This document shows, piece after piece, positions 26,961-35,314 of a stretch of DNA of 64,000 nt. Source of the stretch: Polaromonas sp. (GTDB taxonomy: Bacteria; Pseudomonadota; Gammaproteobacteria; Burkholderiales; Burkholderiaceae_C); the NCBI RefSeq assembly GCF_016185115.1, contig NZ_JACPOF010000015.1, positions 62,001 through 126,000 on the forward strand. Reading direction: 5' to 3'. A program made the position numbers and the translations under genes. The notes under the pieces were generated by a model, which worked only from the letters and a program-made list of their open reading frames with translations, had not been told where the DNA came from and made no database searches. The first letter of the stretch is position 1. Every line of letters starts with the position of its first letter.

Positions 26961-27440
26961 ATGATCGCCATCGACTTCCAGGATTACTTCCAGCTCACGC
27001 AGCTTTACGCCAACTACGCCAAAGCCGTCGACTCAGGCGACTGGGATTTGTGGCCCGAGTTTTTCACTGAAGAGTGTTCGTACAAGCTGGTGCCGCGCGA
27101 GAACCATGAACGCGGTTTTCCGCTGGCCACGCTGATGTTCGAAAGTAAAGGCATGCTGAAAGACCGCGCCTACGGCATCCGCGAGACGCTGTTTCATGAC
27201 CCCTACTACCAGCGCCACGTGGTCGGCGCGCCCATCATCCACAAGGCTGACGGCCAGCGTTTTGAAAGCGAAGCCAATTACGCTGTCTTTCGCACCAAGC
27301 TCTCGCAGGAGAGCACGGTGTTCAACACCGGCCGCTATATCGACGTGGTGGTCAGGACGCCCGACGGCCTGAAGTTCGAATCACGCCACTGCATCTACGA
27401 CAGCGAGATGATCCCGAACTCCATCATTTACCCGATTTGA
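26961..27440 (+). CDS. Aromatic ring-hydroxylating oxygenase, small subunit
   Basis: A 159-residue beta subunit of the SnoaL/NTF2-like fold, the structural partner of the Rieske large subunit. The N-terminal YANYAKAVDSGDWDLWPEFF and C-terminal SRHCIYDSEMIPNSIIYPI are typical. GGCGGAGAACTGAA precedes the ATG. It is separated from the large subunit by 151 bases that contain a repeat. No ferredoxin or reductase gene follows. Confidence 0.9.
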   Translation: MIAIDFQDYFQLTQLYANYAKAVDSGDWDLWPEFFTEECSYKLVPRENHERGFPLATLMFESKGMLKDRAYGIRETLFHDPYYQRHVVGAPIIHKADGQRFESEANYAVFRTKLSQESTVFNTGRYIDVVVRTPDGLKFESRHCIYDSEMIPNSIIYPI

Positions 27441-27517
27441 GGAACGACAGGCGGTCTGCACGGCATGCGTTAGCGGGAGAGCTTGTCCGGGAGACGATGC
27501 GGGAAGACCTGGCCAGG

Positions 27518-27670
27518 ATATGTAAAGTAAACTTTACATATTGGGGCTTTGGGCGGTCCGGCGGGCCCGTCCAGGCCGAAAAATGGCTAAAAAAGGCCAT
27601 TTTTAGCTGCCAAATCAGGCTGCAGCCCAATGAATACGCACGTGAGCAGCTATCAAAAATATAGTAAATC
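27518..27670 (+). repeat. Composite intergenic repeat (family C, copy 2)
   Basis: A perfect palindrome with 11-bp arms ATATGTAAAGT / ACTTTACATAT and an AA spacer (27518-27541) is followed after about 40 bases by the conserved block. That block contains GGCCATTTTTAGCTGCC, GGCTGCAGCCC, AATACGCACGTGAGCAGCTA and ATAGTAAAT. It occupies most of the 330-base gap between the oxygenase and the first DGPF gene; no gene is seen there. Confidence 0.8.
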
Positions 27671-27770
27671 CGGCGTATTTTGCTGCCCCGCAAAAACCGG
27701 GACAATGCCTCCACATCGACCGGCAGCACCTTGCCGGCCTGCAACACCTGATCACTGGAGCCCGGATCCC

Positions 27771-28157
27771 ATGTCTTATATGTTGTTGATCGTTGAAGAC
27801 CCCGCCCAGCGCCGTACGCGAACCGCTGCCGAGGGTGAAGCGGTGTATGAGCGCATGGTGCGTTTCGGCCAGGATCTGCAGGCGCGTGGGGTGCTGGTGG
27901 CTAGCGAGTCGCTCAGCTCTCATGCCAGCGCCGCGCGGGTCAACTTGCGTGCCGGCAAGGCGGCGGTGGTCGATGGCCCGTTTGCCGAAGCCAAGGAGAT
28001 GATTGGCGGTTTCTTCCTGCTCAGCTGCAAGACCTGGGCCGAAGCCGTCGCCATTGCCCAGCAGTGCCCGGCGGCAGAGTGGGCGACCGTTGAGGTGCGC
28101 TCCACTGGCCCCTGCTACGACGATGCCGATGCCGACTCCACTTTCAGGCTGAACTGA
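27771..28157 (+). CDS. YCII-related DGPF-domain protein
   Basis: A 128-residue YCII/DGPF-domain protein. The name-giving motif DGPF is at residues 68-71, in VVDGPFAEAKEMIGGFF, after the ferredoxin-like strand MSYMLLIVEDP. GGAG is 9 bases before the ATG. Proteins of this family are encoded next to ECF42 sigma factors across bacteria, as here; their biochemical role is not established. It lies upstream of a second DGPF gene with an ECF-like promoter between them, so it may be in a separate or partly shared transcript. Confidence 0.9.
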   Translation: MSYMLLIVEDPAQRRTRTAAEGEAVYERMVRFGQDLQARGVLVASESLSSHASAARVNLRAGKAAVVDGPFAEAKEMIGGFFLLSCKTWAEAVAIAQQCPAAEWATVEVRSTGPCYDDADADSTFRLN

Positions 28158-28174
28158 TTTTTTTGCCGGCGGGG

Positions 28175-28201
28175 TGTCGATTCCCCTGCGAGCCGTTCGT
28201 C
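28175..28201 (+). promoter_or_regulatory. Candidate ECF42-type promoter
   Basis: TGTCGA (28175-28180) and CGTC (28198-28201) are separated by 17 bases, 62 bases before the second DGPF gene. A TGTCGA -35 element is what I recall for ECF42 sigma factors, and CGTC is a common ECF -10. This would make the DGPF-SRPBCC-VOC-sigma operon autoregulated. Consensus match only. Confidence 0.5.
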
Positions 28202-28262
28202 GTATGGGTGAGGGCCTGATTTTTGGCCTGTTTTTTCCTTTCTGTTGAACCAGGAGACCGCC

Positions 28263-28688
28263 ATGCGTTTCATGATCATTGTCAAATCGACACCCGAATT
28301 CGAGGCCGAAACCACCCCCCAGGCACCGGACGAAAAACTGATGGCCGACATGGCCGACTACATGGAAGAGCTGTCGCGCGCCGGCGTGCTGCTCGACGGC
28401 GCCGGCCTGCAACCCAGCCGCAAGGGCTGGCGTATTCACTACGACGGCCAGAAGCGCAGCATCACCGACGGCCCGTTCGCAGAAGCGAAGGAGCTGGTTG
28501 CCGGCTTCACGATCATCCAGGTGCGCAACCGCGAAGAAGCCATGGAGTGGTCGCGCCGCTACCCCAACCCGGCAGGTGAAGGCAAGCCTGCGGTGGTCGA
28601 AGTGCGCCAGCTGTATGAACTGGACGACTTTGAGCCTAATGAGCAGGTAGAGCGCTTTCGGGAGATGAACACCCCCAGTCAGAAGTGA
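28263..28688 (+). CDS. YCII-related DGPF-domain protein
   Basis: A 141-residue second DGPF protein, with MRFMIIVKSTPEFEAE at the start and the DGPF motif at residues 69-72 in ITDGPFAEAKELVAGF. CAGGAG lies 6 bases before the ATG. It differs clearly from the first DGPF protein, so this is an old pair, not a recent duplication. It is followed by the SRPBCC, VOC and sigma-factor genes with short gaps. Confidence 0.92.
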   Translation: MRFMIIVKSTPEFEAETTPQAPDEKLMADMADYMEELSRAGVLLDGAGLQPSRKGWRIHYDGQKRSITDGPFAEAKELVAGFTIIQVRNREEAMEWSRRYPNPAGEGKPAVVEVRQLYELDDFEPNEQVERFREMNTPSQK

Positions 28689-28732
28689 TTCAGAAGTCAT
28701 TCAGAAGCGATCCGGAAATGAGGAAAAAAGTC

Positions 28733-29266
28733 ATGCACATCGCCCTTACCCTTCTCGGCCTGCTGGTGCTTGCAATTGCCGTCGTTGCGGCAATGGCGTC
28801 GCAGCGGCCCGATACCTTCAGCGTTGCGCGCAGCACGGTGATTGCCGCACCGGCAGAAAAAATCTTCCCGCTCATCAACGATGTGCACGCCTTCAACACG
28901 TGGAATCCCTACAACCACAAGGACCCGGCCATGAAGGGAAGCTACGCTGGCCCGGCCAGCGGCCCCGGCGCGCACTATGACTTTGAAAGCAGAAAGTCCG
29001 GCAGCGGCTTTTTTGAAATCACGCAGGCCCAGGCGCCTTCGCAGGTGCAGATGCGGCTGCTGATGACCGCGCCCTTCAAGGCCGATAACGTCATCACTTT
29101 TACGCTTTTGCCCGAGGGCGCGCAGACATCCGTCACCTGGGCCATGGCCGGGCCTGCGCCTTTCATCTCGAAGTTCATGGGCGTCATCTTCAATATGGAC
29201 AAGATGATAGGCAAGGATTTCGCCGACGGCCTGGCCGCGCTGAAGCGCAAGGCCGAGCAGGCCTGA
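28733..29266 (+). CDS. SRPBCC-family protein with N-terminal membrane anchor
   Basis: About 177 residues. One hydrophobic helix (LTLLGLLVLAIAVVAAMA) at the N-terminus is followed by a START/SRPBCC-like domain: VIAAPAEKIFPLINDVHAFN, WNPYNHKDP, then a C-terminal helix DKMIGKDFADGLAALK. Such domains bind hydrophobic ligands in a deep pocket. The start at 28733 is chosen because GAGGA lies 8 bases upstream; an ATG at 28718 would add five residues. It is part of the ECF42 gene set. Confidence 0.85.
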   Translation: MHIALTLLGLLVLAIAVVAAMASQRPDTFSVARSTVIAAPAEKIFPLINDVHAFNTWNPYNHKDPAMKGSYAGPASGPGAHYDFESRKSGSGFFEITQAQAPSQVQMRLLMTAPFKADNVITFTLLPEGAQTSVTWAMAGPAPFISKFMGVIFNMDKMIGKDFADGLAALKRKAEQA

Positions 29267-29295
29267 TTCATATCGCCACCTCAAGGGAAAACCAC

Positions 29296-29709
29296 ATGTC
29301 ACGTCAAACCTTCATCAACCTGCCCATCAAGGACATGGCGCGCAGCCAGGCCTTCTTCAAAAGCCTGGGCTTCGAGTTCAACCCGCAGTTCACCAACGAT
29401 CAGGGCGCCTGCATGATCATCAGCAAGGACCACAGCTACGCCATGCTTCTGGTTGAATCCTTCTTCCAGGGTTTCACGAAGAAGGCGATTGCCGATGCCA
29501 CCAAAACGACGGAGGTGCTGATTGCGCTGTCGTGCGAAAGCCGCCAGGAGGTTGATGAACTGGTGACCAGGGCTTTGGCCGCTGGCGGTACCGCTCCCAA
29601 CCCCCGGCAGGACCACGGCTTCATGTATGCGCATGGCTTTACCGACCTTGACGGACACGTGTGGGAGGTCTTCTGGATGGACCCTAATGCAGCTTCTCCA
29701 GCCGCCTGA
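29296..29709 (+). CDS. VOC (glyoxalase/bleomycin-resistance) family protein
   Basis: A 137-residue single VOC-domain pair: TFINLPIKDMARSQAFFKSL starts the first beta-alpha-beta unit and FTDLDGHVWEVFWMDP ends the second, with Glu in the metal-ligand position. These proteins bind metal and act on small substrates or sequester drugs. It lies between the SRPBCC and sigma-factor genes of the ECF42 cluster, where VOC proteins are frequent. Substrate unknown. Confidence 0.88.
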   Translation: MSRQTFINLPIKDMARSQAFFKSLGFEFNPQFTNDQGACMIISKDHSYAMLLVESFFQGFTKKAIADATKTTEVLIALSCESRQEVDELVTRALAAGGTAPNPRQDHGFMYAHGFTDLDGHVWEVFWMDPNAASPAA

Positions 29710-29741
29710 ACCTTTCTCGCCGAATCCGGGAAACTCGACGG

Positions 29742-31031
29742 ATGCATTCAGCCACCCACCAGGCCATAGCCACCGTATGGCGCATAGAGTCCGCCAAAAT
29801 CGTCGGTGCAGTGGCGCGCATGGTGCGGGACATTGGTCTGGCCGAAGAGCTCGCTCAGGACGCGCTGGTCTCCGCGCTGGAGCACTGGCCCGCGTCCGGT
29901 GTGCCTGACAACCCTGGCGCATGGCTGATGGCTACGGCCAAAAACAAGGCGCTTGACCGCATGCGGCGCGAGAAGTCGCTGCAGGGCAAACTCGAGCAGG
30001 TCGGCCACGACATGGAAGCGCAGGAGATCCACGTCGTGCCCGACTTTGTCGATGGCCTGGACGCCGCCAGGCAGGAGGCCGAAATCGCCGACGACCTGCT
30101 GCGGCTGATCTTCACCGCCTGCCACCCGCTGCTCTCAACCGAAGCACGGGTCGCGCTCACGCTCAAATTGCTGGGCGGCCTGACCACGCATGAAATTGCC
30201 CGTGCCTTCCTCGTGCCCGAACCGACGATTGCGCAGCGTATCGTGCGCGCCAAACGCAGCCTGAGCGAGGCGGAAGTGCCGTTTGAAGTACCGGCCGGCG
30301 ACGACCTCAATGTCCGGCTGGCTTCGGTGCTCGAAGTGGTCTACCTCATCTTCAATGAAGGTTACACCGCAACAGCGGGCGAGGACTGGATGCGTCCTGC
30401 GCTGACCGATGAGGCGCTGCGACTGGGACGCATGCTGGGCGGCCTCGCACCCGACGAAGGCGAGGTGCAGGGACTGCTGGCCCTGATGGAACTGCAGGCC
30501 TCGCGCGCCGCAGCGCGTGTGGACAAGGCAGGGCGCCCGGTGCTGCTGCTCGAACAGGACCGCAGCCGCTGGGACCGCCTCCTGATACGGCGCGGACTGG
30601 CCGCCCTGAAGAGCGCCGAGTCGCTTGCGCATTCAGGCGCGAGGCCATTGGGCTCTTATGCACTTCAGGCGTCGATTGCGGCCTGTCATGCCCGTGCGGC
30701 AAGAGGCGAAGATACCGACTGGGCGCGGATAGTCGCCATTTACGACGCACTGGCACAAGCCACGCCGTCACCCGTCATCGAACTCAACCGCGCGGTCGCC
30801 GTCGGCATGGCCTTCGGGCCGGCGGCGGGGCTGGCGATTGTCGATGTGCTGGGTGCAGACAAGTCATTGCAGAACTACCAGTGGCTGCCCAGCGTGCGCG
30901 GTGACCTGCTGGCGAAACTGGGCCGCACCAGCGAAGCGAGGGCAGAGTTCGAACGCGCGGCGCAACTGGCAGGCAATGTGCGCGAGCGTGAGTTGTTGCT
31001 GGAGAGGGCTGCGCAGCTCCATGCGCATTGA
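29742..31031 (+). CDS. ECF42-type RNA polymerase sigma factor with C-terminal TPR-like extension
   Basis: A 429-residue protein. Sigma region 2 (GLAEELAQDALVSALEHWP; GAWLMATAKNKALDRMRR) and region 4 (TLKLLGGLTTHEIARAFLVP; IAQRIVRAKRSL) fill the first ~190 residues. The remaining ~240 residues form the long helical extension of this group, with IFNEGYTATAG, RAVAVGMAFGPAAGL and a TPR-like end (GRTSEARAEFERAAQL). No anti-sigma gene is present, as expected for ECF42, where the extension itself is thought to control activity. The two DGPF genes upstream are the hallmark partners. Confidence 0.93.
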   Translation: MHSATHQAIATVWRIESAKIVGAVARMVRDIGLAEELAQDALVSALEHWPASGVPDNPGAWLMATAKNKALDRMRREKSLQGKLEQVGHDMEAQEIHVVPDFVDGLDAARQEAEIADDLLRLIFTACHPLLSTEARVALTLKLLGGLTTHEIARAFLVPEPTIAQRIVRAKRSLSEAEVPFEVPAGDDLNVRLASVLEVVYLIFNEGYTATAGEDWMRPALTDEALRLGRMLGGLAPDEGEVQGLLALMELQASRAAARVDKAGRPVLLLEQDRSRWDRLLIRRGLAALKSAESLAHSGARPLGSYALQASIAACHARAARGEDTDWARIVAIYDALAQATPSPVIELNRAVAVGMAFGPAAGLAIVDVLGADKSLQNYQWLPSVRGDLLAKLGRTSEARAEFERAAQLAGNVRERELLLERAAQLHAH

Positions 31032-31058
31032 GCTTTCAGCCTGCGTGACAATCCGGAC

Positions 31059-31547
31059 ATGACGAAATCACATCCCGCGCCTGCACCTGCCGTGTTTGAA
31101 GAAGAGTTCATTGCAGGCCTCACCGACCTGTTTGAAAACAGGATTGTCTTCAACAAGGTGCTGGGGCTCAAGGTGACCGTGCTCAAGCCTGAACTGGTGA
31201 GGGCACGCGTCGACATGAAGCCCGAGCTGGTGGGCCACTACAGCTATCACCGCGTGCATGGCGGTGTGGTGAGTGCGGCACTCGACGCGCTGGCTGGCCT
31301 GGCCGTGATGGCGGCCATAGGCGCGCGCCACATGGACGAGACGCCGCTGCAGCGGATCAACCGCTTTGCGAAGCTCGGTACCATAGATTTGCGGGTGGAC
31401 TACCTGCGCCCGGCCATTGGCGACCATTTCGAACTTCAGGCCGAAGTGCTGCGCCTGGGTTCACGCGTGGCCAGCACACGCATGGAGTTCTTTGGTGCTG
31501 ACGGCACGCTGCTGTCTACGGGCGCTGCGGCCTATATCGTTTCCTGA
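31059..31547 (+). CDS. Hotdog-fold acyl-CoA thioesterase, YigI-like
   Basis: A 162-residue 4HBT-type thioesterase. The HRVHGGVVSAALDALAGLAV segment gives the HGG..D/A helix motif of PaaI/YigI-like enzymes, and LRVDYLRPAIGD is the typical second strand pair. Probably hydrolyses medium- or long-chain acyl-CoA in the cytoplasm. It starts 28 bases after the sigma factor but is functionally separate; it converges on another thioesterase gene. Confidence 0.85.
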   Translation: MTKSHPAPAPAVFEEEFIAGLTDLFENRIVFNKVLGLKVTVLKPELVRARVDMKPELVGHYSYHRVHGGVVSAALDALAGLAVMAAIGARHMDETPLQRINRFAKLGTIDLRVDYLRPAIGDHFELQAEVLRLGSRVASTRMEFFGADGTLLSTGAAAYIVS

Positions 31548-31553
31548 GATGAC

Positions 31554-31991
31554 CTATGCTGGTTTGACTATCTTGCGCGGCCGGCCAAAATCGTCAATCG
31601 CGACATAGGCCAGGCTGGCTTCGGTCACCTTGACGTATTTGCCCTGGCTACGCAGGCGCTCCGCATACACCTCAACCTGCACTGTGATTGACGTTGTGCC
31701 GACGCGCGTGACGGATGCAAAAAAAGACAGCAGGTCACCCACGCGTACCGGCTGCTTGAAGATGAACTGGTTCACGGCGACCGTAGCCATGCGGCCGTCT
31801 ACATAACGCGCAGGAAGAACCGCGCCAGCAAGATCGACGTGAGACATCACCCAGCCACCGAAAATATCGCCATTGGCATTGCAGTCGCCCGGCATGGGGA
31901 TGACCTTGAGCACCAGCTCCTTGTCGGTTGGCAATTCGACGTGAAGGGTTTCGGGCAGAGTACCCGAGTGGGCGCTTGATTCAGAAGACAT
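31554..31991 (-). CDS. Acyl-CoA thioesterase, YciA-like
   Basis: A 145-residue hotdog thioesterase. MPGDCNANGDIFGGWVMSHVDLAG contains the N..GDxFGGW catalytic signature with Asp. VNQFIFKQPVRVGD and LAYVAIDDFGRPRKI complete the fold. Start at 31991; a long upstream extension in the same frame is the shadow of the ABC transporter gene. Broad-specificity acyl-CoA hydrolysis is expected. It is divergent from the ABC exporter, with 45 bases between starts. Confidence 0.92.
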   Translation of the reverse strand: MSSESSAHSGTLPETLHVELPTDKELVLKVIPMPGDCNANGDIFGGWVMSHVDLAGAVLPARYVDGRMATVAVNQFIFKQPVRVGDLLSFFASVTRVGTTSITVQVEVYAERLRSQGKYVKVTEASLAYVAIDDFGRPRKIVKPA

Positions 31992-32036
31992 AGGCACAAT
32001 CTGCAAAAAGTAAATACAACACAACGATTGTCCTCC

Positions 32037-33875
32037 ATGCGCTCCCGTGCCTCCAGCCCTGATTCTTTCCATGCCCTGCCGCCTGTTCTGGTGAACGGTG
32101 TCGCTGTTCCGCCGCCCCCACGGTCTGACTGGGGCACGCTCAAACGGCTTTTCCCCTACCTGTGGGACTACAAGTGGCGCGTGCTGGCGGCCCTGATGTT
32201 TGTGCTTGCGGCCAAGCTGGGCAATGTGGGTGTGCCTGTGCTGCTCAAAACCCTGGTTGATGCCATGAGCCTCAAACCCGGCAATGTGCAGGCCGTGCTG
32301 GTTGTGCCTGTCGCCTTGCTGCTGGGTTATGGCCTGCTGCGCCTGTCGACCTCGCTGTTCAGCGAGTTGCGCGAACTGGTGTTTGCGAAGGCAACTGAAG
32401 GCGCGTCGCGCAAGATTTCGCTGGAAGTGTTCCGCCACCTGCACGCGCTGAGCCTGCGCTTTCACCTGGAGCGGCAGACCGGCGGCATGACGCGCGACAT
32501 CGAGCGCGGTACACGCGGCGTGCATTCGCTGATCTCGTATTCGCTTTACAGCATCATCCCCACGCTGTTTGAAGTCGGTCTGGTGCTGGGCATTCTGGCG
32601 GTCAAGTTCGATGCCTGGTTTGCATGGATCACGCTGACAGCGCTGGTGCTCTACATCACCTTCACCGTGACGGTAACGGAGTGGCGCACCAAGTTCCGCA
32701 AGGAGATGAACGCGCTGGACTCCACCGCGCACAGCCATGCGATCGACTCGCTGCTCAATTACGAAACCGTCAAATACTTCAACAACGAAGCTTTCGAGGC
32801 GAACCGTTACGACGGCAGTCTTCAGAAGTACCGGCGCGCCGCCATCAGGAGCCAGCGCACGCTGAGCATGCTCAACACCGGCCAGCAGCTCATCATTGCG
32901 GTGGGCCTGGTGGCCATGCTGTGGCGTGCCACCCAGGGCGTCGTCGATGGCCGCATGACGCTGGGCGACCTGGTGATGGTCAACGCCTTCATGATCCAGC
33001 TCTATATTCCGCTGGGTTTTCTGGGTGTGATTTACCGCGAGATCAAACAGAGCCTGACCGACCTCGACAAGATGTTCACGCTGCTTGAGAAAGAGCGTGA
33101 GATTGCAGACGAGCCTGGCGCGCAGCCGCTACAGATTCGTGAAGAGCCGGCGGTGCGTTTTGAAAATGTGAATTTTTCATATGAGCCGGCCAGGCCCATC
33201 CTTAAAGACGTGAGTTTTGAAATACCGCCCGGCAAGACCGTGGCGGTGGTTGGGTCATCGGGCGCCGGCAAGTCCACACTGGCGCGCCTGCTGTTCCGCT
33301 TTTACGACGTGCAGGGCGGCCGCATCACCATCGCCGGGCAGGACATCAAAAAAGTCACGCAGGCCAGCGTGCGCCAGGCGATTGGCATCGTCCCGCAGGA
33401 CACGGTGCTCTTCAACGACACGGTTGAGTACAACATCGCCTACGGCAAACCCGGCGCCTCGCATGCGGAGGTCGAGGCCGCGGCCCGTGCGGCGCGCATT
33501 CACGACTTCATCGCCTCGACACCTCTGGGCTACAGCACCATGGTGGGTGAACGCGGCCTGAAACTCTCCGGTGGCGAGAAACAACGTGTGGCGATTGCCC
33601 GAACGCTGCTCAAGAACCCGCCGGTCGTGATTTTTGATGAGGCTACTTCTGCGCTGGACTCAGCGAACGAACGTGCGATTCAAGCCGAACTGCGGGCCGC
33701 AGCGCAGAACAAGACCACGCTGGTGATTGCACACCGGCTCTCTACCGTTGTGGATGCGCACGAGATCCTGGTGATGGAAGAGGGGCGGATTGTCGAGCGG
33801 GGAACGCACGCTGAACTTCTGGCTTTGGGGCAGAGGTATTTGAAGATGTGGACCTTGCAGCAAAGCTCCGAGTGA
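32037..33875 (+). CDS. ABC exporter of the Atm1/HMT1 type (fused membrane and ATPase domains)
   Basis: About 612 residues. The transmembrane domain (six helices, about residues 30-320) carries the family segment NYETVKYFNNEAFE and RDIERGTRGVHSL. The ATPase domain has Walker A GSSGAGKST, signature LSGGEKQR, Walker B VVIFDEATSALD and the switch His in VIAHRLS. Atm1-type proteins export glutathione-linked compounds or persulfides and affect iron-sulfur protein maturation and metal tolerance. The ATG at 32037 is used; a TTG three codons earlier is also open. No strong ribosome site is visible. Confidence 0.92.
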   Translation: MRSRASSPDSFHALPPVLVNGVAVPPPPRSDWGTLKRLFPYLWDYKWRVLAALMFVLAAKLGNVGVPVLLKTLVDAMSLKPGNVQAVLVVPVALLLGYGLLRLSTSLFSELRELVFAKATEGASRKISLEVFRHLHALSLRFHLERQTGGMTRDIERGTRGVHSLISYSLYSIIPTLFEVGLVLGILAVKFDAWFAWITLTALVLYITFTVTVTEWRTKFRKEMNALDSTAHSHAIDSLLNYETVKYFNNEAFEANRYDGSLQKYRRAAIRSQRTLSMLNTGQQLIIAVGLVAMLWRATQGVVDGRMTLGDLVMVNAFMIQLYIPLGFLGVIYREIKQSLTDLDKMFTLLEKEREIADEPGAQPLQIREEPAVRFENVNFSYEPARPILKDVSFEIPPGKTVAVVGSSGAGKSTLARLLFRFYDVQGGRITIAGQDIKKVTQASVRQAIGIVPQDTVLFNDTVEYNIAYGKPGASHAEVEAAARAARIHDFIASTPLGYSTMVGERGLKLSGGEKQRVAIARTLLKNPPVVIFDEATSALDSANERAIQAELRAAAQNKTTLVIAHRLSTVVDAHEILVMEEGRIVERGTHAELLALGQRYLKMWTLQQSSE

Positions 33876-33929
33876 GGTTCTGGTTGGGGTGAAGGGCGCG
33901 GCCGCAAGCCGGCAACCTGACCGGCCCTG

Positions 33930-34655
33930 TCAGGCCGCCTGATCCCGCCTGACCCGTTCCAGTACAGCCGCAACCTCACGCACATCCATCCCGTACATCT
34001 CGGCAAACTCGGCCTCGGTCTTCCCGCTGGCCTTGAAGGTGGCCATCAATGCATCACGTTTGGCTGCCTCGAGCTTGAGCTGGGAAAGTGCCTCATCGAC
34101 AAGTGAATTCGCAGACTCGTCCTGCACCCTGACACGTTCCGCGTATTCCTCACGCGGCAGGCCGGACGCTTCGATGGCGGCGACTATCCTTGCGATCACG
34201 CGGGGCCTGAGGTCTTCTTTCGAGCGCGCCTGGCGGCGGCGGAAGACTTCGAGGATGGCGTGGTGCACGTGTTCTGGCGACACGGGTTCTACTGCGTTGC
34301 CGTCAAGGTCATGGCACGCCAGCCCGGCGGCCACGCTTTCGAGGTAGCGTGTTGAGCGCGCATGCTGGCCCATGGCGAGCTTGAGTTCATCTTTTTTGAA
34401 CACGTCCGGGTGCCTTGCCAGCAGGTCCTGAAAAATGCCGAGCTTGAGCGGCAGGAACTGCGCACCGAACAGTTTGGGGTGCAGCTCAAACAGTTTTTCC
34501 AGAAGCGGATTGACCTCACGCTGCGGGCGCGCCTGTGGTGCAGCTTTGGCAGGATGTGGTCGCCTGTTGCCCTGGGGGCGGGGCTTGCGCGCCGCATCTG
34601 GCTTGCCAGCGTTTTCGGCCGGGGCGGCGGCTGCAGAGGTTGTCATGTCGGTCAT
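33930..34655 (-). CDS. proQ: ProQ/FinO-domain RNA chaperone
   Basis: A 241-residue protein. A disordered basic N-terminus (about 45 residues, Ala/Pro/Arg/Lys-rich) precedes a FinO/ProQ domain at about residues 48-160: NPLLEKLFELHPKLFG, PLKLGIFQDLL and LKLAMGQHARSTRYLESVA match the core including the conserved Arg/Tyr. The C-terminal helical part contains LEAAKRDALMATFKASGKTE, typical of beta-proteobacterial ProQ. It binds structured small RNAs and mRNA 3' ends. Monocistronic and convergent with the ABC exporter. Confidence 0.88.
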   Translation of the reverse strand: MTDMTTSAAAAPAENAGKPDAARKPRPQGNRRPHPAKAAPQARPQREVNPLLEKLFELHPKLFGAQFLPLKLGIFQDLLARHPDVFKKDELKLAMGQHARSTRYLESVAAGLACHDLDGNAVEPVSPEHVHHAILEVFRRRQARSKEDLRPRVIARIVAAIEASGLPREEYAERVRVQDESANSLVDEALSQLKLEAAKRDALMATFKASGKTEAEFAEMYGMDVREVAAVLERVRRDQAA

Positions 34656-34691
34656 TACTTGTCCAGTTGGTTTGCAGGTCGCCGTTGCGCT

Positions 34692-35312
34692 TCAGCGCGG
34701 CCTGTACATCTTGAAGTGATTGTCGCGTGTGATTTCAAAGTAATCGGCAGGGCCGCCGGCGCGCAGTATGGGTTGTGCAGTGACGGTGTCGTAAATGCCA
34801 TCCTTGAGCAGGTGGCGTGCGATGTGAATGCCCACCACTTCACCCAGCACCAGCCAGGTGTCGACGGGCACGCCATCCAGGCCCTGCAACTGCAGCAGCT
34901 GTGTCAGTTTGCATTCGAAGGAGACGGGGCTTTCAGCCACGCGCGGGGCCTTGATGCAGCGCGAGGCGCCAGGTGTCAAGCCGGCCAGCTCGAACTCGCT
35001 GACATCGGGCGGCACGGCAGCACAGGTCTGGTTCATCTGTTCGGCGAGGGGGCGTGTTGCCAGGTTCCAGACGAATTCACCGGTTTGCCGGATGTTGCGC
35101 AGGCTGTCCTTGGCGCCAATGCTGGCAAAGCCGATGATGGGCGGCGTGTAGTTGAAGGCGTTGAAAAAACTGTAGGGCGCGAGGTTGAGCCGGCCTTCTG
35201 AATCCTGCGTCGACATCCAGCCTATGGGGCGCGGTCCAACGATGGCGTTGAAAGGGTCGTGCGGCAGGCCGTGGCCTTTGGATGGTTCGTAAAAGTGGAT
35301 GTCTTCGTTCAT
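34692..35312 (-). CDS. Flavin reductase-like domain protein
   Basis: A 206-residue protein of the flavin reductase-like (FMN-binding split barrel) family: NAIVGPRPIGWMSTQDSEGR and NLAPYSFFNAFNYTPPIIGF are the flavin-binding signature. Catalytic partners and substrate are unknown. The ATG at 35312 lies two bases after the stop of the FAD-dependent oxidoreductase; a TTG at 35318 would overlap it. The pair is probably co-translated. Confidence 0.88.
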   Translation of the reverse strand: MNEDIHFYEPSKGHGLPHDPFNAIVGPRPIGWMSTQDSEGRLNLAPYSFFNAFNYTPPIIGFASIGAKDSLRNIRQTGEFVWNLATRPLAEQMNQTCAAVPPDVSEFELAGLTPGASRCIKAPRVAESPVSFECKLTQLLQLQGLDGVPVDTWLVLGEVVGIHIARHLLKDGIYDTVTAQPILRAGGPADYFEITRDNHFKMYRPR

Positions 35313-35314
35313 GT

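Noticed and set aside
27437..27664. A 75-codon plus-strand ORF after the oxygenase small subunit.
   Set aside because: It is made of repeat sequence from the composite element and lacks a ribosome site.
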